Position numbers and translations under genes: made by a program. This document shows, piece after piece, positions 14,435 to 27,000 of a DNA stretch of 64,000 nt. How positions within the stretch are numbered: the first letter of the stretch is position 1; each line of letters starts with the position of its first letter. Source of the stretch: Varroa destructor (taxonomy: Eukaryota > Arthropoda > Arachnida > Mesostigmata > Varroidae); NCBI RefSeq assembly GCF_002443255.2, contig NW_019211457.1, positions 22,134,900 to 22,198,899 of the forward strand, in the 5' to 3' direction. Below the pieces are notes generated by a model, which had not been told where the DNA came from, ran no database searches, and was given only the letters and a program-made list of their open reading frames with translations.

Positions 14435-14839
14435 CTAGGCAGACCACTGCACTACAAAATCATTTTTCTTTTTTAATTTCCTTAGATTTTTGGGATATAT
14501 TGGTGACATTTTTACGGCGTCTTTGTCAATGCAATGAGATTCGTCATCTAATTTAACCTTTTTGGATAACCCCGCCGTTTTTTCCCTGTCTTTCTCTACG
14601 TCATAGAGACCTTTTTTTAAGGGACGACTTTGTGTACCGAGTTCTTGGTCAGAGTCGTCTTCTGTATCTTTTCCCTCCGTTTCCTCTAATGTCGTTGTCT
14701 GAAAAAGTAATTTGCCGGAAAGTTCAAAATGCCAAATGAGAAGTTGATTTGTTTCAATACAAAAGCTCGTTTTGAGAAGAGGATTATTTTTAATATAGAT
14801 ATTATTGTTTTTGGAAATTACGCAGCGTAAAATAGCTAT
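14435..14839 (-). CDS. Terminal coding exon of an unassigned gene
   Basis: The minus strand is open for 134 codons from an acceptor-like site (pyrimidine/AT tract, then TATAG, AG at 14,841-14,840) to a TAG at 14,437-14,435. The translation starts IAILRCVISKNNN and continues through LLKTSFCIETNQLLIWHFEL and SGKLLFQTTTLEE. It then becomes an acidic/basic tail (EGKDTEDDSDQELG, AGLSKKVKLDDE, LRKLKKKNDF) and ends VVQWSA. The first third resembles beta-propeller (WD-like) strands, and the tail looks disordered and nuclear or nucleolar in style; both statements are inference. It has no initiator near its start, as expected for an internal or terminal exon. It joins in phase to the two segments at 14,978-15,042 and 15,164-15,196. 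I cannot name the gene. A small WD-repeat protein, for instance of the Trm82/WDR4 type, is one hypothesis only. A pseudogene is possible. Confidence 0.45.
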   Translation of the reverse strand: MAILRCVISKNNNIYIKNNPLLKTSFCIETNQLLIWHFELSGKLLFQTTTLEETEGKDTEDDSDQELGTQSRPLKKGLYDVEKDREKTAGLSKKVKLDDESHCIDKDAVKMSPIYPKNLRKLKKKNDFVVQWSA

Positions 14840-14977
14840 CTATAGTTAAAATATATAACATTATTACTTTCCACCACAACTTTATCGAAATAAAAAATGC
14901 GTGTTATAAAAAAACATCTATATTTTGTGATGAACAGGCAATTTGATCTTGAAACTGGAAGTCTACGATTTATACAC

Positions 14978-15042
14978 CATATCGAAGGAAGTGGCTAGAA
15001 AAGCTGGTTTCAAGTTCACGATAGCTTTTCCGTCTATTGAAC
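14978..15042 (-). CDS. Penultimate coding exon candidate of the same gene
   Basis: This is a 65-nt segment on the minus strand. It is bounded by a CTAGTGCAG acceptor (AG at 15,044-15,043) and a GTGTAT donor at 14,977. Its translation, using one base carried from the previous exon, is GSIDGKAIVNLK followed by PAFLATSFDM. It ends in phase 0, which is the phase required by the terminal exon at 14,839. The implied introns are 138 nt and 121 nt, typical of compact animal introns. The donor is weak, so the exact 3' boundary is uncertain. Confidence 0.3.
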
Positions 15043-15163
15043 CTGCACTAGATATTATATTGTATACTAAATTGGGTAACAGCAGCTCTTTTTTTAGAAA
15101 TTAAAAACAAATCCAAAGTTCTTACGTAAACAATAGTCAGTATCAATCCGTATACTGTCCTAC

Positions 15164-15196
15164 CTGTGCGCAAGTAGTACCAAACATGATTTTTTT
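15164..15196 (-). CDS. Short upstream coding exon candidate
   Basis: This 33-nt minus-strand segment lies between a CTTTATCAG acceptor and a strong CACAG/GTAGGA donor at 15,163. In the frame that carries one base into the next exon it reads KNHVWYYLRTG and continues into SIDGKAIVNLK. Exons further upstream were not found, so the 5' part of the gene is missing from this annotation. It is a short exon and could be wrong even if its neighbours are right. Confidence 0.22.
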
Positions 15197-15849
15197 CTGA
15201 TAAAGATTAGTGATTTTAACCAAATTATTAACAATTTTGTTATTGTTGTGCCACCAGATTTTAGCGAAACCAAGTTTTTGAAACATAACGATATTTTGAC
15301 AATACAGATTATATTTGCAAAAAAAAACTTTATCTAATTATGTGTTATGTACTTCATGGACTCATTGATCCAAAATCACCAGAATGTAAACGACAACTAT
15401 AACGCCATTTTAGAAAATGTATTTTGCTTTAGCAAAACCCTTCGTACCTAAATGTTGCCCAACCTATAGATTACAATACTAGAAATCAGTCTATAGATGA
15501 TTTATAGACAATTTGCATTTTACAACGCATTACGATATTTATATTTATTTACAACAATCCACTAATAGTATTATTTTTAATTTCTGACGTGCGAAATATG
15601 TACGTTAGCGAGATTTTTGTACCTAATATTCAACAAATATTAGATACAAAGAAAACAAATAATTCAACAGTGTGTCGAGCTTCCTTATGTTTGTATAGTG
15701 AGTGTTATCGAGCAATTTAAGTTTTCAGATTAGGTATTTATATTTCAAATCTAAAAATGAATTTTTTCGAGTTGAGTTTCTCATCATAAAGCTTTTAGCC
15801 CAAGCCCAGCCACCAAAGATAATCACCATTGCTAGAGTTGCTGTCAATG

Positions 15850-15903
15850 TTGTCGACACTTCAAACAAGAAAAATAAAGATTTTTTTTTTGGAGTGTCGA
15901 CAA
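15850..15903. repeat. Inverted repeat with 13-bp arms around a 28-nt A/T loop
   Basis: The left arm TTGTCGACACTTC (15,850-15,862) and right arm GGAGTGTCGACAA (15,891-15,903) are reverse complements except for one position that would be a G-U wobble in RNA. The loop is A-rich then T-rich and could pair further. Both arms contain the palindrome GTCGAC. The plus strand has a 72-codon open frame across it and the minus strand has an acceptor-like tract within it. A small hairpin, a remnant of a short inverted-repeat element or a chance structure are all possible. Confidence 0.4.
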
Positions 15904-17050
15904 TTCGAAAAAGTCTTTAACGGTTCTCATTATTTGTGGCAGTTGACGCTGGCCTAACAAATTAACTTAATGGTGAAAAAACGGATACTTAAGAAAAACT
16001 CCTTTTTAGAACATTGATTAGCACAACACAGCCAGCTACCACCATCGTTCAGTCTCGTCTGATCTCTTTCTTCCCTTCTTCGAAAGCGGGTCTTTCGCAA
16101 TTAAGTTTCCCTCCTTCCCTTGCTTAAGGGATGGTGACCAGTTACAACCTGCCACTACTAGCAGCACTGCGGCTGCAACAAGAGTCTGCCTCTAAGTGGC
16201 ATGGCACCCAATCAACTTGCGCTTAGATTTGGCCATTAACCGAAGACAAGATCCAGTGTTGATATCAAACCGTCAACGCCTGCTCGTTTAGGCCGCTTTA
16301 AAGAAAACAACACAATTTGTTGTCAGACTCTGGCTGCAAATGCGGAGACATCCATTCGATAGATCAAGTGTGCAACATTTTACGAAGCACTAAGCAACGT
16401 ATTCTAACAAAAGATTTGTGCCTTTGCGTCCATAAAGGTCAGCTGACTCAACATCTTGGGTCTGCAGGCCATAACAAAAAAAAATTCGCATATTAGGTAA
16501 ATAAACAATAATGAGTAAAAGAGCGGAGTTCCCAACACAATTATTTAGCGGTGAGGCCAATGTTTCTATTAATGGCTTTGCAAACGAACAATATTGTGCT
16601 ATTTGAATGACTAAAACCCAAAAGTATTTGTTGAGAAAAAAAAATGCACCCCAAACGTGTCTGATGCGGATTTTGTACCGGGGATTTAGTTGATCTTTTT
16701 TTAAATTTTAACCGTAAATGCACAAACGGTTAAGGTGAGCGATATTGGAGGTTGACTAAGTTTTTTGTGTCTTACGTGGGCAGTATGGACCTCGGAAATA
16801 TGTGGCTCCAACCAAACGGTTCCTTTTTGCTACACAACGATCAAAACATCGTTGTCGTCTTATATACATAAATCACGAAAGTATCTAGTAGATTGTCCAG
16901 TGCATGACATTAGCAGTTAGATGTGCACAGTTCCTTCAAATTCTGTAAGAAATAGTCGACAGAATACCGCAAAGAACAAAGACGGTTTTTCGTTTCTGTA
17001 TGTGCATAAAGCCATTCATTACGCCAGCTTCTCAAGGCAGTCATTGGTGT
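15904..17050. other. No gene recognised
   Basis: The composition here is mixed, with a more CG-rich patch at about 16,020-16,270. I see no array, tRNA-like box pair or convincing exon. Confidence 0.5.
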
Positions 17051-17054
17051 CCGT

Positions 17055-17180
17055 GTGATAGTTTAGTAACAATGTCTCCGCCTAAAAATTTTCGAGACAT
17101 ATATAAAAAAATAGATATTGGGAGAAGACCTAACTTGTTCCTTGCTGAAAACTAGCTGGAAGCTGGTTTGTAAGCGCTAA
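17055..17180 (+). mobile_element. Decayed tRNA-derived SINE-like copy
   Basis: This copy aligns by eye with the copy at 17,400-17,525. Shared blocks are an A-box-like start (GATAGTTTAGTAACAATG here, GATGGTCCAGTGGTAATG there), then GACATAT, then GAGAAGACC followed by TTGTT, and CTGAAAA or CTGGGAA near the end. The B-box region has decayed. No open frame is expected in a SINE. The two copies are in the same orientation about 345 bp apart, so a local duplication is also possible. Confidence 0.4.
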
Positions 17181-17399
17181 CGGCAGTCTACAACGATTAC
17201 CGGGGGTTTCTAGAGTCAGTCCGCTACGGCGTTAACAATTAGGATGCTGTTTTAAAATATAAAAAGTAAATCAACTTCTCTTAACTAAATAAACTATAAA
17301 GACATAGTCTGCAAGATTATGCTAGCAGCACAAAAGATTTTCTATCCTTTTATGCCACTGATTACGTAAGCTTCTTAATACAGCTATGTCGAGGCTCCT

Positions 17400-17525
17400 G
17401 CGATGGTCCAGTGGTAATGTTTCACGCTACAAACACGAGGGACATATGTAAAGGTTTAAGTACAGTAAATATTGAGAGAAGACCCAGTTTGTTTCCGGCT
17501 GGGAAATAGATCGAACCAGGTTAAC
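17400..17525 (+). mobile_element. tRNA-derived SINE-like copy
   Basis: It begins GCGATGGTCCAGTGGTAATG, which fits a pol III A box, and carries GGGACATATG followed by a degraded B-box position (GGTTTAAGTAC). The same order of blocks is seen in the copies at 22,045 and 36,261 (plus strand) and, reverse-complemented, at 57,840-57,970. It lacks a full tRNA fold, so it is not a functional tRNA gene. Its tail is shared with the copy at 17,055. Confidence 0.45.
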
Positions 17526-20500
17526 TAGCGTGTTGGACGAAAGACTGGTATATATCTGGTATTCACGAACCCTTAACTCTGAGATTCAGTTAAATTATCG
17601 TGTGTAGCTCACATGGATTTTTATGAGCTATGAAATTGACTACTTCGCCAGCCAACGAAATTGACAAGATCCGCTAAATGATGTAGCTGCACTCACGACG
17701 ACTCACAGTTAATCCATGCCTATATCGACTGTTGTAATTGATGAACCGACAGAAACTATGAGAGTGCTATTAACCATAATATCTCTACCCAGTGTTGTCC
17801 CACAAGTACAACCAGCTACCAGGCCGCAGAATATCAGCAAATCTACTCATTAGTGATAGCTTACTACGACATCCTCAAAAAGCGCGTCTACCGATGGCTG
17901 TCTGTTATGGTATATCCAGATACACAATCCAAAGAGAGAAATACGCAAAGACGCGCTAAAAAAGTCTGTCCATTGATGACAGTCTATTCCCCGCGCTGAC
18001 GGGCCAATGTTAGCGCAGAGACAAACGAAGCATGTGTGATTTTCTTCAATACACAAGGTACTCACTATCGAAAGCCATATATCCAGTTGCAATGCCGGGT
18101 GGCTAGTTCGACATAGTTCCTTTTTCGCACTACCATATTTCAAGGTTGATGCAATAGACCAAGGTCAAAGACGACAACAGGAGAATCACCCTCTCATTAA
18201 ACGCCAGACAGATCTTCACTTGTTCTTCACACACTACTGCACGTCATAGGTACTTTTTCACGGCAGCCCACTACATTCACTGAAGCACGCTGGAAGACTC
18301 GTGGTGAAGCAAAGTGGATTAGTCATCTCCCCATACACACGATAACACTTGGTTTTGCTCTGCTCAGTCGGATAATAAATTTTTTCCAGTATGCGTGCGC
18401 ATTTCTATCGCCTAATTAATTCTATTTGCCACCAAATTCTCACAATTAGTAGTCAAGGCCAACAACGTAGACTGTTTGAGCCCTTTTTTTTATTGACCAC
18501 GGGATAGCTTACGCAAGCGTTCTTTTCTAGTGACCGTAAATAGCTCCTCATTAATTCCCAGCAATTACGTAATTTTAGCTCCAGTCTTGCTAATCAAATA
18601 GATTTCTTACAATATAATTCACGATGTTGTAAAAACGCTGCATGTAGGTTTCAGCTGTCATTAATACCTACTACATATAAAAAAAATATATGATTATACG
18701 AATCTTCATTTTGAAATGTCGTCTGCAGTATCTTTCCTGCCGAAGATTAGATAGAGAGCTAGTTATAAACTTTGGTGCCGCCTGGAAATGCGGGACAGTC
18801 TGATACGCCATTTTAATGCAGAATCTATTTATTTAAAAGCCTTCATGTTATATGGTACTATGAAAAGTGAACAATTTTGGAGTGTCATATTTTATGAGAA
18901 AGCTGTTTTCATAAAAAGTTATTATAATCTGATCTATAGATTGAAGATTTTTATTATTATAAAACAAATCTGTTGGGTTCCGTAATTATTTTCTATGTCT
19001 TTTAATGAACTTCAACTTACTTTGTTGCTTTCGTGGGTATTAACATGCGGAATGTCAGAAACTTGTACGTTGTTATTAATGACCTCTGCCTTTTCAAGAG
19101 GTGGACTCATTGTCTCCTTGTAGTGTGGAGAAATCTTGCACATTACCACATATCCTAGCCCGTAGGTCATCTGTAAAATGCATGCACTTGATCACTATGA
19201 CTGTTCCCGGCGAAACGGTATCATTTTTGTGTGCTAGTTTAACGGCTCAAATTCTAACTCGCCTGTAATTAAATTTCATTAAAGTGGGCCGCTTAGCTCG
19301 GGTTACTTAATTACCTAAATACGAGGACGAATGCTAAGATAATCCTTTAAACAGCCATGTGAGGAAAATTATAGTATGAAACAAAACAAACTATATGTAT
19401 TCATCCCTTAAATGTACGCTACTAATAAGATGCAATGTGCACCTTGCTCGTAAGTGTACTTTTCTATTCGGATACTTCCTATCTTTTGCGATAATAATAA
19501 TAGCTTATTTAGAATTTTGTCGCTGTTCAGGGTATGGATTGCTAAGCGTGCTGCTGATACCCGATGTGGTGCCTGAATGGTTATTCCAAAGTGCAGCTCG
19601 CAACGCATAAAGGGCAAATCAAGACGCAGGTGACTTTAAATAATAAGGCGTGCACAGAAATTTTGTAACGATGGTATTGTTTGATGTTTGCGCCGAGTGT
19701 GTCTAACTTTATGGTACGACAATGGAACTGTTTAATTCTGTTCATTAACTCCGGGTAATAGATAGCTGATGGATTGTGTAAAGTGCCAGAGTATAAACCC
19801 ACGTAACTCGCACGTCAATCAAATGTAAGAAGACAAATGATAACGTATAAGCTGCCTGTCGAGTAACGGGAAGTTGACATCAAGTTAAAAACATTTTCGG
19901 ATGTAACCTCATAAGCCTTATTTTTAAAAGAGAAGTAGGAAAAGCGGATCATCAACTACGAGAGTAAAGACTGTATTTTTTAAACCAATATTAGAGGATT
20001 CTGCCACAACGATGATGAAGATTGTTATGGGTAATTTTTATTATGGGTTGGACTGTCTGTTAAAGACTATAACATGATAAAGTGAATTCTCAAATGGCGT
20101 ATCTCTGGAGGACGGCGACCCCAAACATCGAGCGAAGCGAGCTTGTAAATAGCTCGAAGATACATATATCTTATAATTAATTGATCACTACGAAGATCTA
20201 ACTTAAATAGTACCAACGTAACGATCTTTTGCACAAAAAGCAGCGCCAAACGCAGACATTGATCAGAAATGGAGAAGCCCTGTAGACCCATCATTGTGTG
20301 TCAGGCTCACCACGCATCTGATTATTCCCACAGAACTAGCTGCACGAAAGGTTATCATGTTTATTAGCTATACATTGGCTATTAGCCTACAGCGAATAAA
20401 CACGCACACATGCTTGAAAATCCATAAAGAATTGTCTAACAAGTTAGTAATAGATATACCTATAATATAATTGGTGAAATATACGCATTTGGTATTATTG

Positions 20501-22044
20501 AACTTGTTTTCGAAGGTTTAATGCGTTGTGTAACCGGTGACGTTGGTGAAGTAAGATAGAAGTATGGAATGTTGTCACAAATATGTTTGGTTCCAAAGCG
20601 CTGGGCATCGTCATTGTACAAAATTGGCGAAATTTCGAAAAAGGATTTTGGTTTTGCCGCATTCAGCTGCCAAATTGGTGTTGCACATTATCCATCAGGT
20701 CCATATTCTAACATAACTTAAGTATAATTTTAAAAATCTCCAAATTTGAGGTCTTGCTGCAGGTACAGAATAAACATAGGCAGAACCAGTTTGGAGTACA
20801 TCCTAGTCTGCTTTGAAAATAAACGGCGCACAAGATCTCGAAGAATCCCGTTCGTGCACCCTAAGGAATTTCTGTTCAATTAGGCGTTTGTAACACTAAT
20901 CTTTAAAATTCAACCAAAAAATTATATTTCGTTTCTTGTTAGGAGGATCTGTTGAATTAATTAATGCAATGCATAGTTATCGTCATTACGACACATACCC
21001 AGTGAAAATGTTAAAGTTCTGCATTTCTAAATTTAGGGGAAAACGTATGACAATAAAATATTTACTTACCGTAAATGCAAGGACCAGAAGCAAAAGCAAA
21101 TAAGCCTCTCCGGTATTAAATGACTTCACAAAAAAATTACCTACGGAGGACCCGAAGAATGCCCTACAAACACGCAGAACATATAACAGTTATACAACAA
21201 GAATTGTTATGATACCGAAACATAGATTAGGTGCAGAATGTATCGGAAGTTACATGTTTAGCTGTATTTAGAGGAACAACTAAAACAATAAAAATATGTC
21301 AGGTTTCATTATTTTTTATATAGGTTAATGTAAGTGTTCTAACTGAGTTCTTAAATGAAATCCAAAGGATAGGACTTACTACTACTATTACTGATAATAA
21401 TAATAACAGTGCTCAAGCTGCATGTGGTAATGTGTAATTGCAACCATTTTGTTATCATGGCGTTATTCACAACATATTATAAACATGTTACTAAAAATCC
21501 TAAAATCTGAAACATCTTGCAAATAAGGTTCATATCGATTAGCTATAAAGTGCTAAATATAGTATTGCGTAAACAAAAATATGGGATTAATTCATATTTC
21601 GTGACATGCGTTAATGAACTGCGGACGAGGCTTCAAGTGGACCCAACGTGGCACATTTTTTGCTCGTCAACCTGTTAGGTTGAAGAGCAAAAAATGAAGA
21701 GCAAAAAAAGAGATTGTCCCTATAATTGGATTAGCCGAGAGCATTAAAAACATAAATTAAAATAAAAACTCACATTGTTTTTCTCATCCTTTTCTTAGTG
21801 TGGAAATATATTTTTTTGTGAGAATATAAAAAAAATTATTGAAATTTATTCAAAAACTTGTAAAAGACTCATAGACCAGATGTGCTTGTGAAGGCTATAG
21901 TCGAACGCGCTAAAGTACTCAACGTCGGCACCTAAAATAAGAAAGAGAAGGCAAAACTGCCCAGAGGTGTCGGTGGGAAATATATTAACATAAGCTGAAG
22001 GTGAATGATGAGCGGCTTTAAGCCAGTTGGAGAGCTGTGCTAGT
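17526..22044. other. AT-rich DNA with no recognised gene
   Basis: The largest open frame is 97 codons on the minus strand at 17,850-18,143. It is hydrophobic in places but has no recognisable motif or clear splice context. A cluster of short open frames on both strands at 19,395-19,802 looks like chance. No tandem array occurs here. Confidence 0.5.
21656..21694. repeat. Short perfect hairpin, 17 paired bases, 3-nt loop
   Basis: The arm TTTTTTGCTC, one mismatched G, then TCAACCT pairs with AGGTTGA, one A, then GAGCAAAAAA, around the loop GTT. The right half (TGAAGAGCAAAAAA) is immediately repeated at 21,695-21,708. The T6/A6 ends make it weakly terminator-like, but this is eukaryotic DNA and no transcript is identified beside it. 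Confidence 0.55.
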
Positions 22045-22168
22045 CCCCGTGGTAGATTTGTCGGTAGCGTGTTTGCTGCTAGTCTTTGGGACATATTGTG
22101 GTCTACGTTCGAACCCGAGCGTAGGTAGACTTTATTTCGCGTCGGGAGCCAGCCGTGTGATGAAACGC
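22045..22168 (+). mobile_element. tRNA-derived SINE-like copy with intact B box
   Basis: The head starts CCCCGTGGTAGATTTGTCGG and carries a good pol III B box (ACGTTCGAACCCG) near 22,105. After a short tract it ends with GGAGCCAGCCGTGTGATGA. That tail matches GGGCCAGCCGTTTGAAGTGG of the 36,261 copy and the reverse complement of the 48,724 and 57,246 copies. A 111-codon minus-strand open frame (21,846-22,181) runs through it and should not be taken as a gene. Confidence 0.55.
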
Positions 22169-22429
22169 TTAAAGGCAACACTAGATGTAAAACTCAAAAT
22201 ATAGCGAGCAGCTCTGCAAGACAGCGAATCAAGCTACTGGGATACGACGTTTTCTAGTGATATGATTTAAAAGGTTATTATGAAAATCCTGGTTACGAAC
22301 ATTGGGCCTCAATTTTAGGCATTTGCTACGATAGTGTATAATGGCAGCCAGCGTTTTCTGACTACAGAACTTACTAAATCGGCATCTTCTTCTCTTCCTG
22401 GTCATGCGTCGGTATGTGTTCTAATATTA

Positions 22430-23060
22430 TTCAAAAGTTCCTTCGTCAAAATTTAAACACTTTTTTATGTGTAGAATTCTATCCTGAAGCTTAGTCAGTA
22501 GTTACTTCTTTAAATCCTAACAATTTTTTTGTATATCGTTATTGCGCCCTTAAGAATTGGCCAAGAGTTACTTTTTGAGTTCCGACAACTTCGTTACATA
22601 TAATTATTTTGTCGTGAAATTTAGTTAAGAGTTACTTCTTTGATTCACCAGTTTTCTTTGTATATAGAAATTCCATTCCAAAATATGGCTGATAATTTTT
22701 TCTTCAAAACCTATCCTGATTCTTGAGAAGGAGCTACTCGTTTTCCAGTCAACTTCTTTGTATGTAGTGATTCTGTCCACAAATCTAAACAACAGTTCCG
22801 ACTTTGGCTTCTTCCTTGCCTGTGGGCATTTTGCCCCAAAACCTGGCCAAAATTTTCACTCTCTACTCCTAGCAACTTTTTGTATGTGGGATTCCATACC
22901 GATACTTATACAGAAGGTCTGTCTTTGATTTTCAATAATTTTTCTTGTATCTTGGAATTCTATTCTGAAACTTGGCCAAGAGCCGTTTCTTTGAGTTCTA
23001 ACAACTTTCTTTTGTGTAGGAGTTCCGTCTTGCTTTCTACTGAAATTATCCTCTGCTTAA
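22430..23060 (+). repeat. Minisatellite family A, block 1
   Basis: There are about ten degenerate ~60-65 bp units. Each contains an AGTTACTTCTTTGA-like start, a CAACTTCTTTGTATGTG-like middle and an ATTCTGTCCTGAAACTTGGCC-like end with many substitutions. The same unit in the same orientation forms the 29,009-30,550 block, and the reverse complement forms 28,500-29,008. Open frames within it are repeat translations. Confidence 0.75.
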
Positions 23061-23660
23061 AATGACCCTGGTGCACAACCGTTTAAATGACCTTCTGCTA
23101 TCCAGAGTTGATGCACCTGCGGCTAGTTGCTGGGCATTCATCAAGCCTTACCGCCGCGTTACGTCCGTGACCATTCACGGACTCTCGTCTGTTTTTGCTC
23201 AAGGTTCCTAGTTCCGATATTCTAGGTGGAGTTGCGCAAGCGCCTCAAACTTGCCGAAAGAGCCTAGTGAAGTAGTTGATGAAATTATTACTCCGCATCT
23301 TGTCCCTTAGAAAAGCCTCGAAGACGTCCTAATCCGTCCTTTTGGACGGATCTTCTCTGTTTCTCTTGATCTTCTCTGATGCCTTTTGCTGGCATCGTAC
23401 TCCAAGGCCATGTGCCACCTCTTCTGGGAATCTTTCGACGGCCTTGTCTTTAACTGCCCACGCTGTTGGCGCCGCCTCGGACGTCGCCTTTTCCATGCTT
23501 CAAACCACGGTTTTGCCCAAAAGCCAACTCTGGGCACAGGCGATGGATTCTAACTGTAAAGCCCATGTGTCGACCGTCGTGTAGCACGGCTGTGGCAAGT
23601 TGGGTTGGGGATTGGCAGTGGAGCAACTTTTAGAATGTCCATTTGAGAGTGTAGCCATCT

Positions 23661-23690
23661 TTATATATATATATATATACATATATATAT

Positions 23691-23726
<36 letters not shown>
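23661..23726. repeat. (TA)n microsatellite
   Basis: This is a nearly pure TA run with single interruptions (TACATA, TAGATA). It has no coding content. Confidence 0.95.
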
Positions 23727-23728
<2 letters not shown>

Positions 23729-24008
23729 TGTATAGAAATATGATTCTAGAACTGGAAGCGGAAACAAATCTTTTAAAAATGGTAAACTTGCCCAAATTAG
23801 TACTACGTTATATGAAAGAAAGAAACTCTTTTCCGAAAAAATGTGCAAACAATCAGTGTGATCTTACGCGTATTACGCAATTAGAATAAAACTTCCACTT
23901 TGCCAATTTACGGAAGCGATTTGAGATGAATGAATAGATACATATAATAGATTAGGCCGACTCGCAAATTTTGCCTCGGGCCTCTCTTACTGTTAAAAGT
24001 CTATTTCA

Positions 24009-24068
24009 ATATATACATATATATATATGTATATATAGACCACGACCCACATATATATATATATGTGG
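24009..24068. repeat. Paired AT-rich palindromic microsatellites
   Basis: Two short self-complementary tracts occur here, ATATACATATATATATATGT and then CCACATATATATATATATGTGG with the GTGG/CCAC ends paired. They are likely microsatellite-derived cruciform-prone sequence. Confidence 0.85.
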
Positions 24069-27000
24069 TATAACATTCCTCTGAATACAATTTGTCTTCG
24101 TAAGTAGTGCATTGAATTGCATCATCCTTTATTTCAACAGAATACGAAAGATAAAGTTGCTAACTCTCGACAAAATGCAAATATATAGCTTTTATGTACG
24201 AGCTATTGTGCCGACGTTTTTAGAGCTTACGAAAAGTGCGTTACTTTGCTACGGTTTTTTAGAGTTTGCGCATACTACATATAATCGATAGTCTTTCACA
24301 CTCCATCTTATAATTCTCTTCTCTTATAGCCAATACTTGCGGCCACATTGGATTTTTTTTTAAAGTCTACGTGATAAGTCCTCGCGTAACATCGTGTTTT
24401 TAGAAAGCTACGGATGTATACTGCATACCACTGAGCGGAATAGCTTATAGCGTTCCAAATTACACCCCAACTAGTGAAACTCGTTGCCCCGAGGCAGCTA
24501 CCGTAATGTATTACAAGCTAATGTATTACAAGGCAATGTACTTCACTTTCAGCATCACAAAAGTTGGTAGTAATGTACCGCATACAGTACAAGCCAGATA
24601 TTTCGCTCTGATGATCTAATTTGACTATTTTATGTTATTGTAGATTTTGTACACCGATGATATTTTAATTAATTTTGACCGAACGAAAAAAAAGTAGATT
24701 ATCAAACATCTACTGAGAGAGGCAAAACACCGAACAAATCTGGTAAAGTGAGTTGAAAATTTTGAAATCACGCCATCATCAAGAAAAGAGTCTACATGTA
24801 CGCGATACATTTGAGGCCACTGGATTCATTTGGCATGCCACGCGCAAACCAATAACAGTCACTCACGAAGAAAATCAAATACTAGTAAGTCAAACGTTTT
24901 TTGAAAAACTTGGAACATAGGCAAGAGTTCCTCTTGAGCATAGTGTATCTTCGACATATCTGTATTGTACAATCGGTGTTTAGACAGCTATTTCGTCTAA
25001 AAAGGTGACTGGTCCTATCTCTTTTCGTGCTGCTCTTGCAAGGCTTGTATTTCTCTATACTACGAGACATCATCCTAATACGGCTAATTCAACAATACAG
25101 TAGCGAAGTCCTCTTTTCAACGAAAAATTTCTACATAATAACCTGGCGCAAATTTCTGAATACAGAGTTGCCAAATAAATGGCCAGTGAGGTACAATATC
25201 AGATCCCACGCAAATGGACTCCTACTACTTTAGCTTTATCACATGAGATTTAGACTTCGTTGTTATGGTTAGTCAAAAAATCATTTAAATGGCTACAATA
25301 GTCATTGTTGTACCTGTCGTATTTTAGACACACGTGAACCAAATTTTTCGTCCACGGATCACAGTTCTACAGTGTTTTACAGTGTTAGGATTATGATATT
25401 ACCAAAAAATGGCGGAACATAATTTATCAGAATAGCGCTTATTTAGCTTAGTTCTATTATATTAAAATAACCAAATATTTTTTTTAATTTTGGCTTCAAA
25501 ATGCCCAGTACTTTTCCTATAAGCCAATATCAGAAGTATTCTACAAGGGCATCCCTATAGCTTTTAAAATGTTTAATTGGACACAGGGTAAGTAGTCATT
25601 GACGCCTAGTTGTAAATGGACACGCAGCGTTGTGAATTATACTAATAGGAGTTCTGAAACGTTGCAGACCAACTAATAGTTTCAAATAAAGATCTAAGTA
25701 TTAAAGAAGATCTCTATCCGTAATATATTCAAAACGAACCTTACTGCGCCACCAGCAGTAGGTTTTAATCGAAGTTTTCTTCTTAAGAAGCCTCAGTAAT
25801 GCGTAAATAAATATGGAAAACACGTCCAAGATTTGAAAGTAATGTCATAAGCATAGGTTCTGTGACGATTTCAGTTGTCATCAGACATAACTTTTAAAAA
25901 GGAAATCTAGGCCACTCACGTTGAAGGAAGCACCATAGCGTATGGTTTCATTGATGATACTTGGCGCGTCGAGATTTCTTTAAAAAGTTAGTAACTATAT
26001 TTGTATAGTTTTTTTACTGGCGAGTCAGACAACACCATAGCATCATCGACATTTAAAAAGGACGATATTCTCACAGGGTTATTTCAGCAAAGACACCACT
26101 TTAGTGTAAGCCTAACAAAAGGTTTCTGTCAGAGGCAGGATACGGGGTCTCCATGGTAACTGCACACGCGTATTGATCTTCGTTGTGAGTGAGGATAACA
26201 GCTTAGAGCTCAAGCCTTATGATTCAAAGCTGTCTATACAAATAGAGCGGATTTTGAGCGTAATTAAATCAGCTCAAGAACTGTTATTTTGATATGAGTG
26301 CTACTTTTTGTATAACAAGTGACTGAATAAATCCAGCCACATGTGTGGTGGAAGGCTGCGTACGCAGCAAAAGCATTTCCTTAGATTCACTGAATAAGAA
26401 CAATAGCGAAACTAGAGTCTCTGGATAAACAATCTTCCTGAAAGCCACGAGAATAAAGTTGGATGTTGTGCTTAACTGATACTTACGTAACTGTAAAAAT
26501 ATCGCAAATCTACGTCACTGTAGTTGAAATTACAAAATCTCAATAATTAATACAATTATATTTTTCTTATGTTTTAAAAGTCGTTTATAAGTTCATCTGT
26601 GTGAAGTTTGTCTGTCTAATGTGAGTTTATCTGTTTATTAGGGTACTAAAATCAAGTGTTTGCTATTCTGTGTGTCTGCTGCCGGTCCTAAACAAATCGC
26701 CTCCGTAAAATGGCTTTGAGCTAATTTTTATGGGTTGGTTGAGCTTTATTTTGGGTGTGCACTCCAGCACTTGCAAGAAATCAAAACATTTTTTTGAGAG
26801 AAAATTATTTATTTTGTAAAACATAATGCTAGCTTGGGCAATTTTGCCTATTTTTGGCGATTTCTTCGACTAGCGTTAAGAATATATGAATAGTTAATAT
26901 TAGAAGATTACCTTTTTAAGCACTGCATATAAATAGATTGCTTTTTCCATCTTTAGAACTTTAAATTAAGATAGTAGTTTTGCCGAAATAGTGCATACCG

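Noticed and set aside
21846..22181. 111-codon minus-strand open frame
   Set aside because: It overlaps a SINE-like copy in antisense.
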